DNA from: Sphingobium amiense
Lineage (GTDB): Bacteria > Pseudomonadota > Alphaproteobacteria > Sphingomonadales > Sphingomonadaceae
Reading direction: 5' to 3'
Length of the DNA: 64,000 nucleotides
Assembly: GCF_003967075.1 (NCBI RefSeq)
Contig: NZ_AP018664.1
Span: 3,932,001 to 3,996,000 of the forward strand
How positions within the stretch are numbered: the stretch's first letter is position 1; each line of letters opens with the position of its first letter. Both the position numbers and the translations under genes were made by a program. This document shows positions 33,399 to 42,422 of the stretch, one piece after another. The notes under the pieces are model-generated. The model was given only the letters and a program-made list of their open reading frames with translations. It was not told where the DNA came from and ran no database searches.

Positions 33399-35915
33399 AT
33401 GAAAACGGGGATGACATCAGCGCTGGGCCTTGCGCTGCTGATGGGCAGCACGGCCCTGTCGGCGCAAGAAGCCGCTCAGCCGTCACTGCGCATCAACGAC
33501 AAGGAGTATTTTGAGGCTCCCGCTGTCAACATATTGGCCTTTTCGAACTGGTATGACGGGTTATTCGCCGATGCCAAGATCGGCGGCGTCGAAATCATCC
33601 AGCGCGGCATGCGCACCGCCACCAACGGCGACGTGCGCCTGTCCGCGGCACCGGGGCAGTGGGACCCCGCCGCCGCGCTTGTCAGCCGCAAGGTGGATGC
33701 CGCCGCTGGCATCATCGACACGACCCTGCGCTATGCGCAATATGACTGGCAATATGTGGTCCGGGTCGAACGGCAGGGAAGCGGCGCGAAGATCAGCGTG
33801 ATCCTGGACAGGCCGCTTCCCGCTGCGCTCGCGGGGAAGGCCGGGTTCAACCTTGAATTCCTGCCATCGGCCTATTTCCACCACGCCTATATGGCGGACG
33901 ACCGTCCCGGAATTTTCCCGCTCTACCCGGCCGACGCGATGCAGCCAACGGACGAACGCAACGCCGCCAGCGGTCGCAGCGAGGGGCCGGGCGCCGAACC
34001 TCTGCCTTTCGCCACCGGAAAGCGCTTCATCCTGTCACCCGAAGATGCGGCAAGGCGCGTCACGATCGAGAGCGATGCACCGCTCACGCTGTATGACGGA
34101 CGCAATCAGGCGCAAAATGGCTGGTTCGTGGTGCGGTCCATGCTGCCCGCCGGGCGAAGCGGCACGGTGGTCGAATGGAAAGTCACGCCGCAGACAGAAG
34201 CGAACTGGCTCCGCACGCCGGTGATCGCGCATTCGCAACTGGGATATACGCCTGCTGCGCCCAAGCTGGCGACCGTCGAACTGGACCGCAACGACATGCG
34301 TCGCCCTCCGCTGCGCCTGATCCGGATCGCGGCAGATGGAAGCGAGAAGGCGGTGCCGACGCCCGCCGCGCAAGAATGGGGCGACTATCTGCGCTATCAT
34401 TATCTGCAACTGGACTTCAGTGCGGTGACAGAGCCGGGCCTCTATCGCCTCGACTATGGAGAGGTCAAAACCGCGCCTTTCCGCATCGCGGCCGATGTCT
34501 ATGCCGACGCCTGGCACGCGACCAATGATGTCTACTTCCCTGTCGCGATGGACCATATGTCCGTCAATGAAGCCTATCGCGCATGGCATGGGGACTCTCA
34601 TCGCGACGACGCGCGGCAGGCTCCGGTCAACCACGAACATATCGACCTGTATCGTCAGGGGCCGACCACCGACACGCCGTTCCAGCCCGGCGAGCATATT
34701 CCCGGCCTCAATGTCGGCGGCTGGTATGACGCGGGCGATTTCGACATCCGCACCCAGTCGCAATATCAGGTCATCCGCTCGCTCGCCGATGCGCAGGAGC
34801 GTTACCGCCTGACGCGCGACACAGTCAGCGTCGACCACGCACGCCGCCATGTCGAAATACATGTGCCGGACGGAAAGCCCGATCTTGTGCAGCAGGTGGC
34901 GCACGGGACGATCCAGCTCCTCGCCCAGTTCGATGGGGTGGGGCACGCCATCCATGGCATCGTCGAGCCGGATGTCGCCCAATATACGCATCTGGGCGAT
35001 GCGGTGAACAAGACCGATGGATTGCCCTATGATCCTACGCTCAAGCCGGGAGAGACAAGGGACGAGCGCAGCGGCACTCCCGACGACCGCTGGGCATTCA
35101 CCAGCAAGAGTTCGGCCCTGAACTATGGCTCTGCGGCAGGCCTCGCGGCGGCGGTCCGCGTGCTCCGGGGGCAGGATGATGCGCTCGCCCGGCGTGCGCT
35201 CGATCGCGCCGAAAAAGTGTGGGCGGACGAGCAGAACCATGCGCCCGATATGTTCAGCCACGGCAATACCACCGGCGGCCCGCTCGACGCGGAAATGTTC
35301 GGTGCGGCGGTGGAATTGCTGCGCACCACCCGCAAGCCGGTTTATGCCAGGGCGGTGATGGCGCTCTGGCCGAAGGTGGAAAAAGGCTTCGGCTTTAATG
35401 CACAGACAGCGGTCGCCGCGATCCCCTATATGCCTGCCGCCTATCGCCGGGCGATGCTGCCGGCGGTTCGGAAATGGCAGATGCAGAGCGAGGAATTGAC
35501 GAAGGCCAACCCGTTCGGCGTGCCTGTTACCACCGGCGGCTGGGCCGGATCAGGCACGGTGATGAATTATGCGCTGACGGCTGCGGCGCTGCATGAAGCC
35601 TTTCCGGAAATCGTAGGACCGGACGCCACCCTGCGCGGTGTCGCCTTCCTCACCGGCCATCATCCCGGCTCTGACATCAGTTTCGTGTCAGGCGTGGGCA
35701 CCGTTTCGAAGGAAGTCGCCTATGGCAACAACCGCGCGGACTTTTCCTTCATCGCTGGCGGCGTGGTGCCCGGTGTGCTGGTCATCAAGCCGGACTTTCC
35801 CGAGAACCACGAAGACTGGCCCTTTTTCTGGGGCGAGAATGAATATGTGATTCCCGAAGGCGCGGCCTGGATCGAACTCGCCAACGCCGCGAACCGGCTG
35901 GGCGGCGCTCGCTGA
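33399..35915 (+). CDS. GH9 family glycoside hydrolase with long N-terminal extension
   Basis: This 838-residue exported enzyme has a signal peptide ending near ALSAQ (residue 22). Residues about 23-270 form a beta-rich region I do not recognise. A CelD_N Ig-like domain follows (about 271-365, starting IAHSQLGYTP), then the (alpha/alpha)6 GH9 domain with the base aspartates in GGWYDAGDF (about 443) and the acid region GENEYVIPEGA (about 811). GH9 enzymes are mostly endo- or exo-beta-1,4-glucanases and some cut xyloglucan or mixed-linkage glucan. AAAGGAGAGG precedes the ATG. It is the only clear backbone-cutting enzyme in the locus. Confidence 0.88.
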   Translation: MKTGMTSALGLALLMGSTALSAQEAAQPSLRINDKEYFEAPAVNILAFSNWYDGLFADAKIGGVEIIQRGMRTATNGDVRLSAAPGQWDPAAALVSRKVDAAAGIIDTTLRYAQYDWQYVVRVERQGSGAKISVILDRPLPAALAGKAGFNLEFLPSAYFHHAYMADDRPGIFPLYPADAMQPTDERNAASGRSEGPGAEPLPFATGKRFILSPEDAARRVTIESDAPLTLYDGRNQAQNGWFVVRSMLPAGRSGTVVEWKVTPQTEANWLRTPVIAHSQLGYTPAAPKLATVELDRNDMRRPPLRLIRIAADGSEKAVPTPAAQEWGDYLRYHYLQLDFSAVTEPGLYRLDYGEVKTAPFRIAADVYADAWHATNDVYFPVAMDHMSVNEAYRAWHGDSHRDDARQAPVNHEHIDLYRQGPTTDTPFQPGEHIPGLNVGGWYDAGDFDIRTQSQYQVIRSLADAQERYRLTRDTVSVDHARRHVEIHVPDGKPDLVQQVAHGTIQLLAQFDGVGHAIHGIVEPDVAQYTHLGDAVNKTDGLPYDPTLKPGETRDERSGTPDDRWAFTSKSSALNYGSAAGLAAAVRVLRGQDDALARRALDRAEKVWADEQNHAPDMFSHGNTTGGPLDAEMFGAAVELLRTTRKPVYARAVMALWPKVEKGFGFNAQTAVAAIPYMPAAYRRAMLPAVRKWQMQSEELTKANPFGVPVTTGGWAGSGTVMNYALTAAALHEAFPEIVGPDATLRGVAFLTGHHPGSDISFVSGVGTVSKEVAYGNNRADFSFIAGGVVPGVLVIKPDFPENHEDWPFFWGENEYVIPEGAAWIELANAANRLGGAR

Positions 35916-35921
35916 ATGGAA

Positions 35922-35952
35922 GGATTGCAGCCGGTCAGACCGGCTGCAATCC
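35922..35952. terminator. Hairpin overlapping the halogenase stop codon
   Basis: GGATTGCAGCCGGT (35922-35935) pairs perfectly with ACCGGCTGCAATCC (35939-35952) around the 3-base loop CAG. It lies between convergent genes, and the halogenase stop (35935-35937) falls at the loop. No T-tract follows on either strand. Confidence 0.65.
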
Positions 35953-37473
35953 ATGCGCCACAATCTTGTTGATGAGGTCACGGTGGCGCGGCAGTCCGGC
36001 CCGCAGTTTTGCCGTCAGCGCCACGTTCTCCCGCACTGCGCGTCCCGCAGCTGACGCATCGCGCGCCAGTGCCCCACGATCAACTTCGGTTTTGAACCCC
36101 ATGCCATAGAGCACATATTGATAGCTCGCCGCCGGGAAGACTTCCTCCACCCGGTCGAACTCGTCATGAAAACCCGGCGGCTGGTAGCGCCACAGAAGCA
36201 GCAGTTCGCGCAGGCGTTCGGGGATCGTCTCTTCCCGCACATTGTCGCGCCAGAAGTCGCTGTCGGTGCGCTGCGTCAGCACATAATGAAGCTTGAGGAA
36301 GTCGATGATCCGGCCCCAGCGATAATGGGTCGTCGCATTGAAGCGGGCCGATACGATGTCCATCACTTCGCGCACGGCCGGCATCTGCTCCGAGATGATG
36401 CGCGCGGACAGTTCGATAAGGACGATGGCCGATGCTTCGAGCGGTTCGAGGAATCCGGCAGCGAGGCCCACGGCGACACAATTGCGCTTCCAGAATATCT
36501 CCCGATGGCCTGATCGAATTTTAATCTTGCGCGCGGTCAGCCCTTCGGCGGCGGGGCCGATATAGGCGCGCAGTTCGCGTTCGGCCTCTTCGTCGGAAAT
36601 ATGGCTGCTCGAATAGACATGGCCCGTGCCACGCCGCGACTGGACGCCTATGTCCCAGATCCAGCCCGCGCTCTGCGCCGTCGATATGGTGTGCGACGCG
36701 ATCGGGCTGTTGGGTGCGTCATAAGGCACCTGCATCGCCAGCGCCGTGTCGCAAAAGAGGATGTCGTTGCAGTCCCTGAACGGCACGCCCATCGCCTTTT
36801 CGATCAGCAATGCGCGAAATCCGGTGCAGTCGACGAACAGATCGCCCTCGATCTCGCCCGCCTGCTGGGTGCGAATGGCGCGGATGTCTCCATTCGCACG
36901 CATCAGCACATCCTCCACATCGGCAAGGATGTGGCGCACGCCGAGCTTTTCGCAGCAATGGCGTTGCAGGAAAGGCGCGAACTTGCCCGCGTCGAGATGG
37001 TAGGCGTAATTGGCGAGCGCATCATATTCTGCGGTCGCGATCGTCTTGGGCGCGAGACCATCGTCGCAGATGCGCCCCTGCGGGCAGACGCGGTCGCAGA
37101 AACTCTCGTCGCCATCCTCCGCCAGCCAGTGAGGCGCGAGGTTTACCTGCCCGAAAGCCTGGGGGAGAACCAGTGGATGATAATAGCCGTCATGCGGCGC
37201 GCCGGTGGTCCAGCGGGCGAAGCGGGCGCCCTGCTTGAAGGCGGCGTCGCATTCGCGGAAAAAATCGGTTTCCGACACGCCCATCCGCGACAGCGTCGTG
37301 CGGAGTGTCGGCCAGGTGCCTTCGCCAACACCGATGATCGGCGTGTTCGGAGACTCAACCAGTGTGACGGTGAAATCGCGGCGGCCCTGATGACGCGCGG
37401 CGATCACGCCTGCGGTCAGCCACCCGGCCGTCCCGCCGCCGACGATGACGATGTTGCGGACAGGTGTGGCCAT
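35935..37473 (-). CDS. Flavin-dependent tryptophan-halogenase-family protein
   Basis: This 512-residue FAD protein shows the halogenase hallmarks: GGGTAGW (about residue 11), the WxWxI motif in GWIWDIG, the catalytic lysine in AAFKQGARF (about residue 75), and the glutamate in LEPLEASAI (about residue 345). The family chlorinates or brominates tryptophan or indoles. Its role in carbohydrate loci is not established. It follows the TonB receptor by 63 bases on the same strand. ATG 37471-37473 gives the normal N-terminus, but has no clear ribosome site, so coupling to the receptor transcript is likely. Confidence 0.9.
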   Translation of the reverse strand: MATPVRNIVIVGGGTAGWLTAGVIAARHQGRRDFTVTLVESPNTPIIGVGEGTWPTLRTTLSRMGVSETDFFRECDAAFKQGARFARWTTGAPHDGYYHPLVLPQAFGQVNLAPHWLAEDGDESFCDRVCPQGRICDDGLAPKTIATAEYDALANYAYHLDAGKFAPFLQRHCCEKLGVRHILADVEDVLMRANGDIRAIRTQQAGEIEGDLFVDCTGFRALLIEKAMGVPFRDCNDILFCDTALAMQVPYDAPNSPIASHTISTAQSAGWIWDIGVQSRRGTGHVYSSSHISDEEAERELRAYIGPAAEGLTARKIKIRSGHREIFWKRNCVAVGLAAGFLEPLEASAIVLIELSARIISEQMPAVREVMDIVSARFNATTHYRWGRIIDFLKLHYVLTQRTDSDFWRDNVREETIPERLRELLLLWRYQPPGFHDEFDRVEEVFPAASYQYVLYGMGFKTEVDRGALARDASAAGRAVRENVALTAKLRAGLPRHRDLINKIVAHGLQPV

Positions 37474-37536
37474 GTGCGGATTAACCCATGAAAAGGGAGG
37501 GGATGTCAACCGACACCCCCTCCAGGGCGAGACAGG

Positions 37537-40443
37537 TTAGAAGCGGTAACGGACGCCCGCAGTGAAGCGGCGGCCATAACCGTAGACATCCAGCAACTGG
37601 TTCGAGAACCGGCCATGGGTGCTGTATGTCTCGTTCGTGATGTTGAGCGCTTCACCGAAGACGCTGAACTGGTCGGTCAGACGGATGTTGGTGCTGAGGT
37701 CGATCTGCAACGCAGAATTGACGAAGGTCGGTTCCGCACCGAAGGCCGAATTGTTCTGCGCCTGACCGAACTGGAGCAGATATTTGTCGCGCCAGTTGAC
37801 CGCCGTCCGGAACTCGAAGCCATTCTTGTCATAGAAGGCGACAAGGTTGGCGGAGTTGGCGAGACCCGTCACGGCAAAGCCGCTGGTCGACAGATCCGTC
37901 CGGTCATAGGGCTTGTTGGTTTCGACGAAGGTGGCGTTGGCATTAAAGCCGAAGCCGCTGTCGCCAAACACATGCTGCCAGGCGAGTTCCACACCGCGGA
38001 CGGTGGCGTCAGGTCCATTGACGCGCCGCGAAATGGTGAACTGAGCAGGCTGGCCGGTCGACGGGTCGATCACCCCGTTGATCGTGCCCCGTTCGGTGCC
38101 CGCCACGATGAAGTTCGACACATTCTTGATGAAGAAATTCACCGAAGCATAGGAGTTGCGCTGATAATACCATTCCGCTGCGAAGTCGAAATTCTCCGCG
38201 AGATAGGGCTTCAGAGCGGGGTTGCCGCCCGTGGCCGTCAGCGCGCCGACGCGCTGGCCGCTGCCGACGTTGAGCACCGGTGTCAGCGTGTTGAGACCCG
38301 GCCTCGTCAGCGTGCGCGATGCATCGAAACGGAGGTGGAAGCTGTCGGTCAACTCCAGCTTCATGTCGATGGCAGGCAGGAAGTAGGAATAGTTGCTGCT
38401 GGTCGAAACCGACTGTTCCGGCGTGAAGCCCACGGTCAGAAGCGTCGGGTCGGCCGTGCTGCCCACGATCGAAACCGGCAGGCGTCCGATACCGGTTGAG
38501 ACGATCTTCGTGCTTTCTTCGCGGCCGCCAGCATTCACCTTGAACGGCATGCCAGCGATTTCCGTGTTGAAGCTGACGCTGATCCATGCCGACCAGCTCT
38601 TTTCCAGAATTTTCTGGACGCTGCCCGGATCGAGCGCAAGGTCCAGCGTCCCGTTGAAGCCGGTGCAGCAACCGGCATTATATCCCGACGTATTCGGACC
38701 GACCCACAGGCTTTCCAGATATTGCTGGTAAGCGCGCGCGTCATAGTTGAGCAGCACCGGCGGCAAGGCGCCCGAGAAGCCGGGAATCCAGCTCTTTGTG
38801 CCAATAGTGCCCTGGATCAGGCTTGCCGGGATGGGGACGCCGCTGGTGCGACCCGAAGGCGCGCCGTAGCCCGCATAGGCCTGCCAGTAGTTATTGGCGA
38901 AGGTGTTGCGGTTCTGGAGATTGAATTCATCCTCCATATACCGTCCGCCGACCTTGATCGTCAGGTCATCCTGCTTCCAAGTGGCACCCAGACGGAACTG
39001 CTTGATTTCGTCGCTGTTCTTCTGAGCCTGACGCACGGTGACGTGCGAGCCGATGATCGCCTGATCCGTCCAGCGGGACTGGTCGCCAGCGGGTCCGTAG
39101 GTCGTGAGTTCGGGGAAGGAGTTCTTGCTGTCCCCGGTTACCTTGACGCCGAGGGCCGTCCCCAGCAGTCCGCCATAACCGATGTCGGCGTTCTCGCTGC
39201 TGACCTGGCCGTCGGGATTGAGCCGGCTTTTGGAGTAGCTGGCATCTGCGTCGATGGTCAGATTCTCCGTCGCGTCCCACTTCAGGTTGACCCCAACCTG
39301 ATTGGTTTCGAGGATATTCTTGTCCGTCCCCGCAACGAAGTCGGTCGGCGAACCGGCCTGGATGAAGTTGGTCGTCGTTCCGTTGCCGTCCAGCGTAACG
39401 TTGCGCAGGTCGCCCTGATTGAACCAGATGCCGAAGCCGTCAATGTCGGTCGTGACTTTCTGACGCGAGTAATTGTCGTCAATCGTCAGCACCACATCAT
39501 CGGAAGGCTGCCACTGGAAGGCGATGCGTCCGTCGATCCGCTCGTCCTTCGTGTAACGCTGGTCCGCGCCATATTGCTGCTGATACCAGCCCACGACATT
39601 CTGGCGGTTCGTCGGCGTCGCCCAGGCCGCAGAGCTCGGATCGGAGGTCGGCGAACAGGTGGCGGCTGTGCTTCCTGCGATCTGGCACGGCGCATAGCGG
39701 CCGCCCTGCCAGCCGGAAACGAACACGCGATTGGTCTGCGTGTCGCGGCGGGTGTAGATGGCGTCAACAAGGATGCCCATCGTGTCGTCGGCAAAGGTGG
39801 TGCTGAACAGCCCGCCAACGGTCGGCACGATCTTGCCCGCTTCGTCCTGAACCGATCCCGATGCGCTGAACGCCATGCGGGTGCCCGGCTTGTCGAAGGG
39901 CTTGGGGTAGGAGATATTAAGCGTGGCACCGATTGAGCTGCTGGACAGCGAGAGCTCCGGCGTCTTGTAAACGGCGAGCTGACCGACGAAATCCGCGCCG
40001 ACGGTGGTAAAGTCAACCGAGCGGCCGCCCGAAGCGGTCGAGATGCGACGGCCGTCGATCAGTGTTTCGTTGAAGTCGCCACCGAAACCGCGGACGGAGA
40101 TGCCCTGAGGTTCACCACGCGACCCGTTGCGCTGGATCGAGACGCCCGGCAGGCGCTGGAGCGAGGCGGCTACGTTCGAATCCGGGAATTTGCCGATGTC
40201 TTCCGACGAAATCACATCGACGACGCCCGAAGATGTCCGTTTGATGTCGAGGTTGCGCTGAAGCGAACCGCGGATGCCGGTGACGACGATGTCGGCATCG
40301 CTCGCGTCGGCGGCGGCTACGCCCTGCGGCGCTGCACCTTGCGCAAAGGCTGGTGCGGAGACAGCCAGCGCCATCATGCTGGCCGTCGCGGCCAGCGCCA
40401 CGCGACCGCGCGCGGCATCGTTTTTACGGAATCTGTGAGTCAT
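37537..40443 (-). CDS. TonB-dependent receptor of the carbohydrate-uptake type
   Basis: This 968-residue outer-membrane receptor has a signal peptide (ending PAFAQ, about residue 34), a TonB box near IVVTGIRGSLQ (about 52) and a plug with FPDSNVAASLQRLPGVSI (about 86), the form typical of the large receptors in Caulobacter, sphingomonad and Xanthomonas carbohydrate loci. The barrel ends GVRYRF. GGGGAGGATC precedes the ATG; a TTG-like upstream frame is unneeded. It should import oligosaccharides released outside the cell. A LacI-type operator lies 143 bases upstream in the region shared with the divergent SapC gene. Confidence 0.94.
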   Translation of the reverse strand: MTHRFRKNDAARGRVALAATASMMALAVSAPAFAQGAAPQGVAAADASDADIVVTGIRGSLQRNLDIKRTSSGVVDVISSEDIGKFPDSNVAASLQRLPGVSIQRNGSRGEPQGISVRGFGGDFNETLIDGRRISTASGGRSVDFTTVGADFVGQLAVYKTPELSLSSSSIGATLNISYPKPFDKPGTRMAFSASGSVQDEAGKIVPTVGGLFSTTFADDTMGILVDAIYTRRDTQTNRVFVSGWQGGRYAPCQIAGSTAATCSPTSDPSSAAWATPTNRQNVVGWYQQQYGADQRYTKDERIDGRIAFQWQPSDDVVLTIDDNYSRQKVTTDIDGFGIWFNQGDLRNVTLDGNGTTTNFIQAGSPTDFVAGTDKNILETNQVGVNLKWDATENLTIDADASYSKSRLNPDGQVSSENADIGYGGLLGTALGVKVTGDSKNSFPELTTYGPAGDQSRWTDQAIIGSHVTVRQAQKNSDEIKQFRLGATWKQDDLTIKVGGRYMEDEFNLQNRNTFANNYWQAYAGYGAPSGRTSGVPIPASLIQGTIGTKSWIPGFSGALPPVLLNYDARAYQQYLESLWVGPNTSGYNAGCCTGFNGTLDLALDPGSVQKILEKSWSAWISVSFNTEIAGMPFKVNAGGREESTKIVSTGIGRLPVSIVGSTADPTLLTVGFTPEQSVSTSSNYSYFLPAIDMKLELTDSFHLRFDASRTLTRPGLNTLTPVLNVGSGQRVGALTATGGNPALKPYLAENFDFAAEWYYQRNSYASVNFFIKNVSNFIVAGTERGTINGVIDPSTGQPAQFTISRRVNGPDATVRGVELAWQHVFGDSGFGFNANATFVETNKPYDRTDLSTSGFAVTGLANSANLVAFYDKNGFEFRTAVNWRDKYLLQFGQAQNNSAFGAEPTFVNSALQIDLSTNIRLTDQFSVFGEALNITNETYSTHGRFSNQLLDVYGYGRRFTAGVRYRF

Positions 40444-40586
40444 GATCCTCCCCTTGGTCGACACTTCTCGCCCAGCCGAACCGGCCCGATTGCCGCCCCA
40501 GCCATTTGTTTTTCGATCCGTTGAGATATTCTCCGCCTTGGCGGCGGATGTCCTCTCAACTGGCTCTTCTCTTTTTGTGGATCAAA

Positions 40587-40600
40587 TGGTAGCGCTATCG
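40587..40600. promoter_or_regulatory. LacI-type operator between TonB receptor and SapC gene
   Basis: TGGTAGCGCTATCG matches TGNTANCGNTANCA except for the last base. The core TAGCGCTA is a perfect palindrome. It could repress both divergent units at once. Confidence 0.7.
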
Positions 40601-40620
40601 AAAACGGCGATCAAGCGAAA

Positions 40621-40650
40621 TTGTAGGGGTAATGTTCGATCCGCTATAAT
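40621..40650 (+). promoter_or_regulatory. Sigma-70-type promoter of the SapC-cupin-esterase unit
   Basis: A perfect -10 box TATAAT (40645-40650) follows a partial -35 TTGTAG (40621-40626) with 18-base spacing. The expected transcript start is about 40657, 40 bases before the SapC ATG and downstream of the operator at 40587. Confidence 0.5.
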
Positions 40651-40698
40651 GTGGCTGTCCGGCCACAGGCGAACCCCGGAAAATGCGGAGGAGAGGAT

Positions 40699-41379
40699 AT
40701 GGACGACGTGGAAGTCTTGAACAGCGAACGGCATGCGGATGTGCGGATGATGTCCGGCGACCAGACCGGCAGCCCTTTCGTCCGTATCGTGACGAGCGAA
40801 TTTGCCGCTGCGGTCGTGTCCTGTCCGCTGCTCTTTTCCAAACATGCAGAGACCGGCGCTTTCTATGTGGGCGCGTTGTTGGGCTTCAAGGAAGGCGAAT
40901 TGCTGATCGACAGGCCCGACGGCAAAGCGGCCTTCCGTCCGCTCGAGGCGGACAGGGAAGGATTTTTCGCGACCGGTGAGCATATCGCACTCGACCGCAC
41001 CCACCCCCGCTTTTCGGGCAGCGGTCAGCCCCTGTTCGATGACCGTGGGGGCGCGACCCTGGTTCTGAAATCGGCGCAGGCGGCGCTGGGCCGATTGATT
41101 GCGGGGGCGGAGGCGACTGACGCTTTCATCACGGCCATGCGCGATCATCGCCTGATCGAGCCGATCGACATCACGCTCAACTTCGATGACGGGGAGCGGC
41201 TGCATCTCGACGGGCTATATACGGTCAGTCTGGATGCGCTCGGCGACCTCGACGACGCTACGGCGTTGACGCTGTTCCGGGCCGGACATCTGCAACATGC
41301 CTATATGATGGTCGCGTCGCTTCAGCACATTGCGTTGATGGCGCGTCGGCGTAATGAACGGCTTGCCGCTGGCGTTTGA
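40699..41379 (+). CDS. SapC family protein
   Basis: This 226-residue protein has the layout of the SapC family: short N-terminal lead, FVRIVTSEFAAAVVSCPLLFSK near residue 27, then FYVGALLGFKEGE and a C-terminal helical part with HLQHAYMMVASLQHI. No signal peptide is seen, so it is probably cytoplasmic. The name comes from an S-layer-linked Campylobacter protein, but in sphingomonads and Xanthomonas it recurs beside carbohydrate TonB receptors and halogenase-like genes. GGAGGAGAGG precedes the ATG. It overlaps the next gene by 26 bases. Confidence 0.88.
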   Translation: MDDVEVLNSERHADVRMMSGDQTGSPFVRIVTSEFAAAVVSCPLLFSKHAETGAFYVGALLGFKEGELLIDRPDGKAAFRPLEADREGFFATGEHIALDRTHPRFSGSGQPLFDDRGGATLVLKSAQAALGRLIAGAEATDAFITAMRDHRLIEPIDITLNFDDGERLHLDGLYTVSLDALGDLDDATALTLFRAGHLQHAYMMVASLQHIALMARRRNERLAAGV

Positions 41380-42400
41380 CATGCCGCCCCCGCACGAATC
41401 CATCGAGGAAATGGCCGCGTCGCAGGTCTCGGACGCTGCGGCGATGCAGAGACTTGCCCTTCAGTGCCGCCCGGTGGTGATTCGCGGGGTGTTGGCGCAC
41501 TGGCCTGCGGTCGATGCCGCACGGCGGGGCGCGGCGGACGCTCTTGCCTATCTCCGGCAGTTTGCGGCCGGGCATCGGGCGGAATATTTCTCGGCGGATG
41601 CCGACCTTGCCGGGCGCTACCATTATGGCGAGGGGCCGGGGGGCTTCAACTTCACCCGCAAGACAGCGTCGGTGAAAGACGCACTCGACCGGATCGAGGA
41701 CAATGCCTTGGGCGAAGGCACCGAAACAGCCTATCTGGGTTCGCTGCCGGCGGATATTCATTATCCCGGCTTCGCGCAGGCCAATGGATGCGATCTGCTG
41801 CCTTCGGGAGTGCACCCACGGCTTTGGGTAGGTAACCGGTCGACGGTCGCGTGCCATTACGACGTCTATGACAATCTGGCCTGCGTCGTGGCGGGCCGGC
41901 GGCGGTTCACGGTTTATCCGCCCGATGCCATCGGCGATCTCTATATCGGGCCGATCGACCACACATTGTCGGGCCAGCCGGTGTCGCTTGCTGACGGCGC
42001 AGGCGAAGCGGACCCGCGCTACCCGCGATTCGCGCTGGCGAAGGAAAGGGCGATGGCGGTGGAGCTTGCCCCCGGCGACGCGCTCTATCTGCCAAAATTG
42101 TGGTGGCATCAGGTTGAGGCGACCGAACCGCTCAATATCCTCGCTAACTACTGGTGGGACGGCTTTTCGGCGGGACCGGATTCGCCCTACGCCGCAATGA
42201 TGCTTGCGATGATAACGCTTGCGGAGCGTCCGGCCGAGGAGCGCGCGGCGTGGAGGGCTTTTTACGATCATTATGTCTTTCGCGAGCGGGGACATCCGCT
42301 CGCTCACATGCCCGAGGCGCAGCATGGCGTCCTTGGGCGGCTTTCGGAGAATTACGGGCGCATCCGCACCATGGTGATGCGGATGCTCCGCGCGGGATAG
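41354..42400 (+). CDS. Cupin-like (JmjC-type) Fe(II)/2-oxoglutarate oxygenase family protein
   Basis: This 348-residue double-stranded beta-helix protein resembles the cupin_8/JmjC-like hydroxylases. Metal ligands expected of the fold are the His and Asp of CHYDVYDN (about residues 168-170) and the distal His in LPKLWWHQV (about residue 250). The segment RRRFTVYPPDAIGDLY is family-typical. ATG 41354 overlaps the SapC gene; ATG 41381, just after the SapC stop, is equally possible, and neither has a clear ribosome site. JmjC-like enzymes often hydroxylate proteins, so a protein in the uptake system is a possible target. Confidence 0.87.
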   Translation: MNGLPLAFDMPPPHESIEEMAASQVSDAAAMQRLALQCRPVVIRGVLAHWPAVDAARRGAADALAYLRQFAAGHRAEYFSADADLAGRYHYGEGPGGFNFTRKTASVKDALDRIEDNALGEGTETAYLGSLPADIHYPGFAQANGCDLLPSGVHPRLWVGNRSTVACHYDVYDNLACVVAGRRRFTVYPPDAIGDLYIGPIDHTLSGQPVSLADGAGEADPRYPRFALAKERAMAVELAPGDALYLPKLWWHQVEATEPLNILANYWWDGFSAGPDSPYAAMMLAMITLAERPAEERAAWRAFYDHYVFRERGHPLAHMPEAQHGVLGRLSENYGRIRTMVMRMLRAG

Positions 42401-42422
42401 GACAGAATAAAGGGAGAAGGGT

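Noticed and set aside
40530..40545. CCGCC-TT-GGCGG palindrome in the TonB receptor leader
   Set aside because: Such short GC palindromes are common by chance at this GC content, and no T-tract or second copy supports a function.
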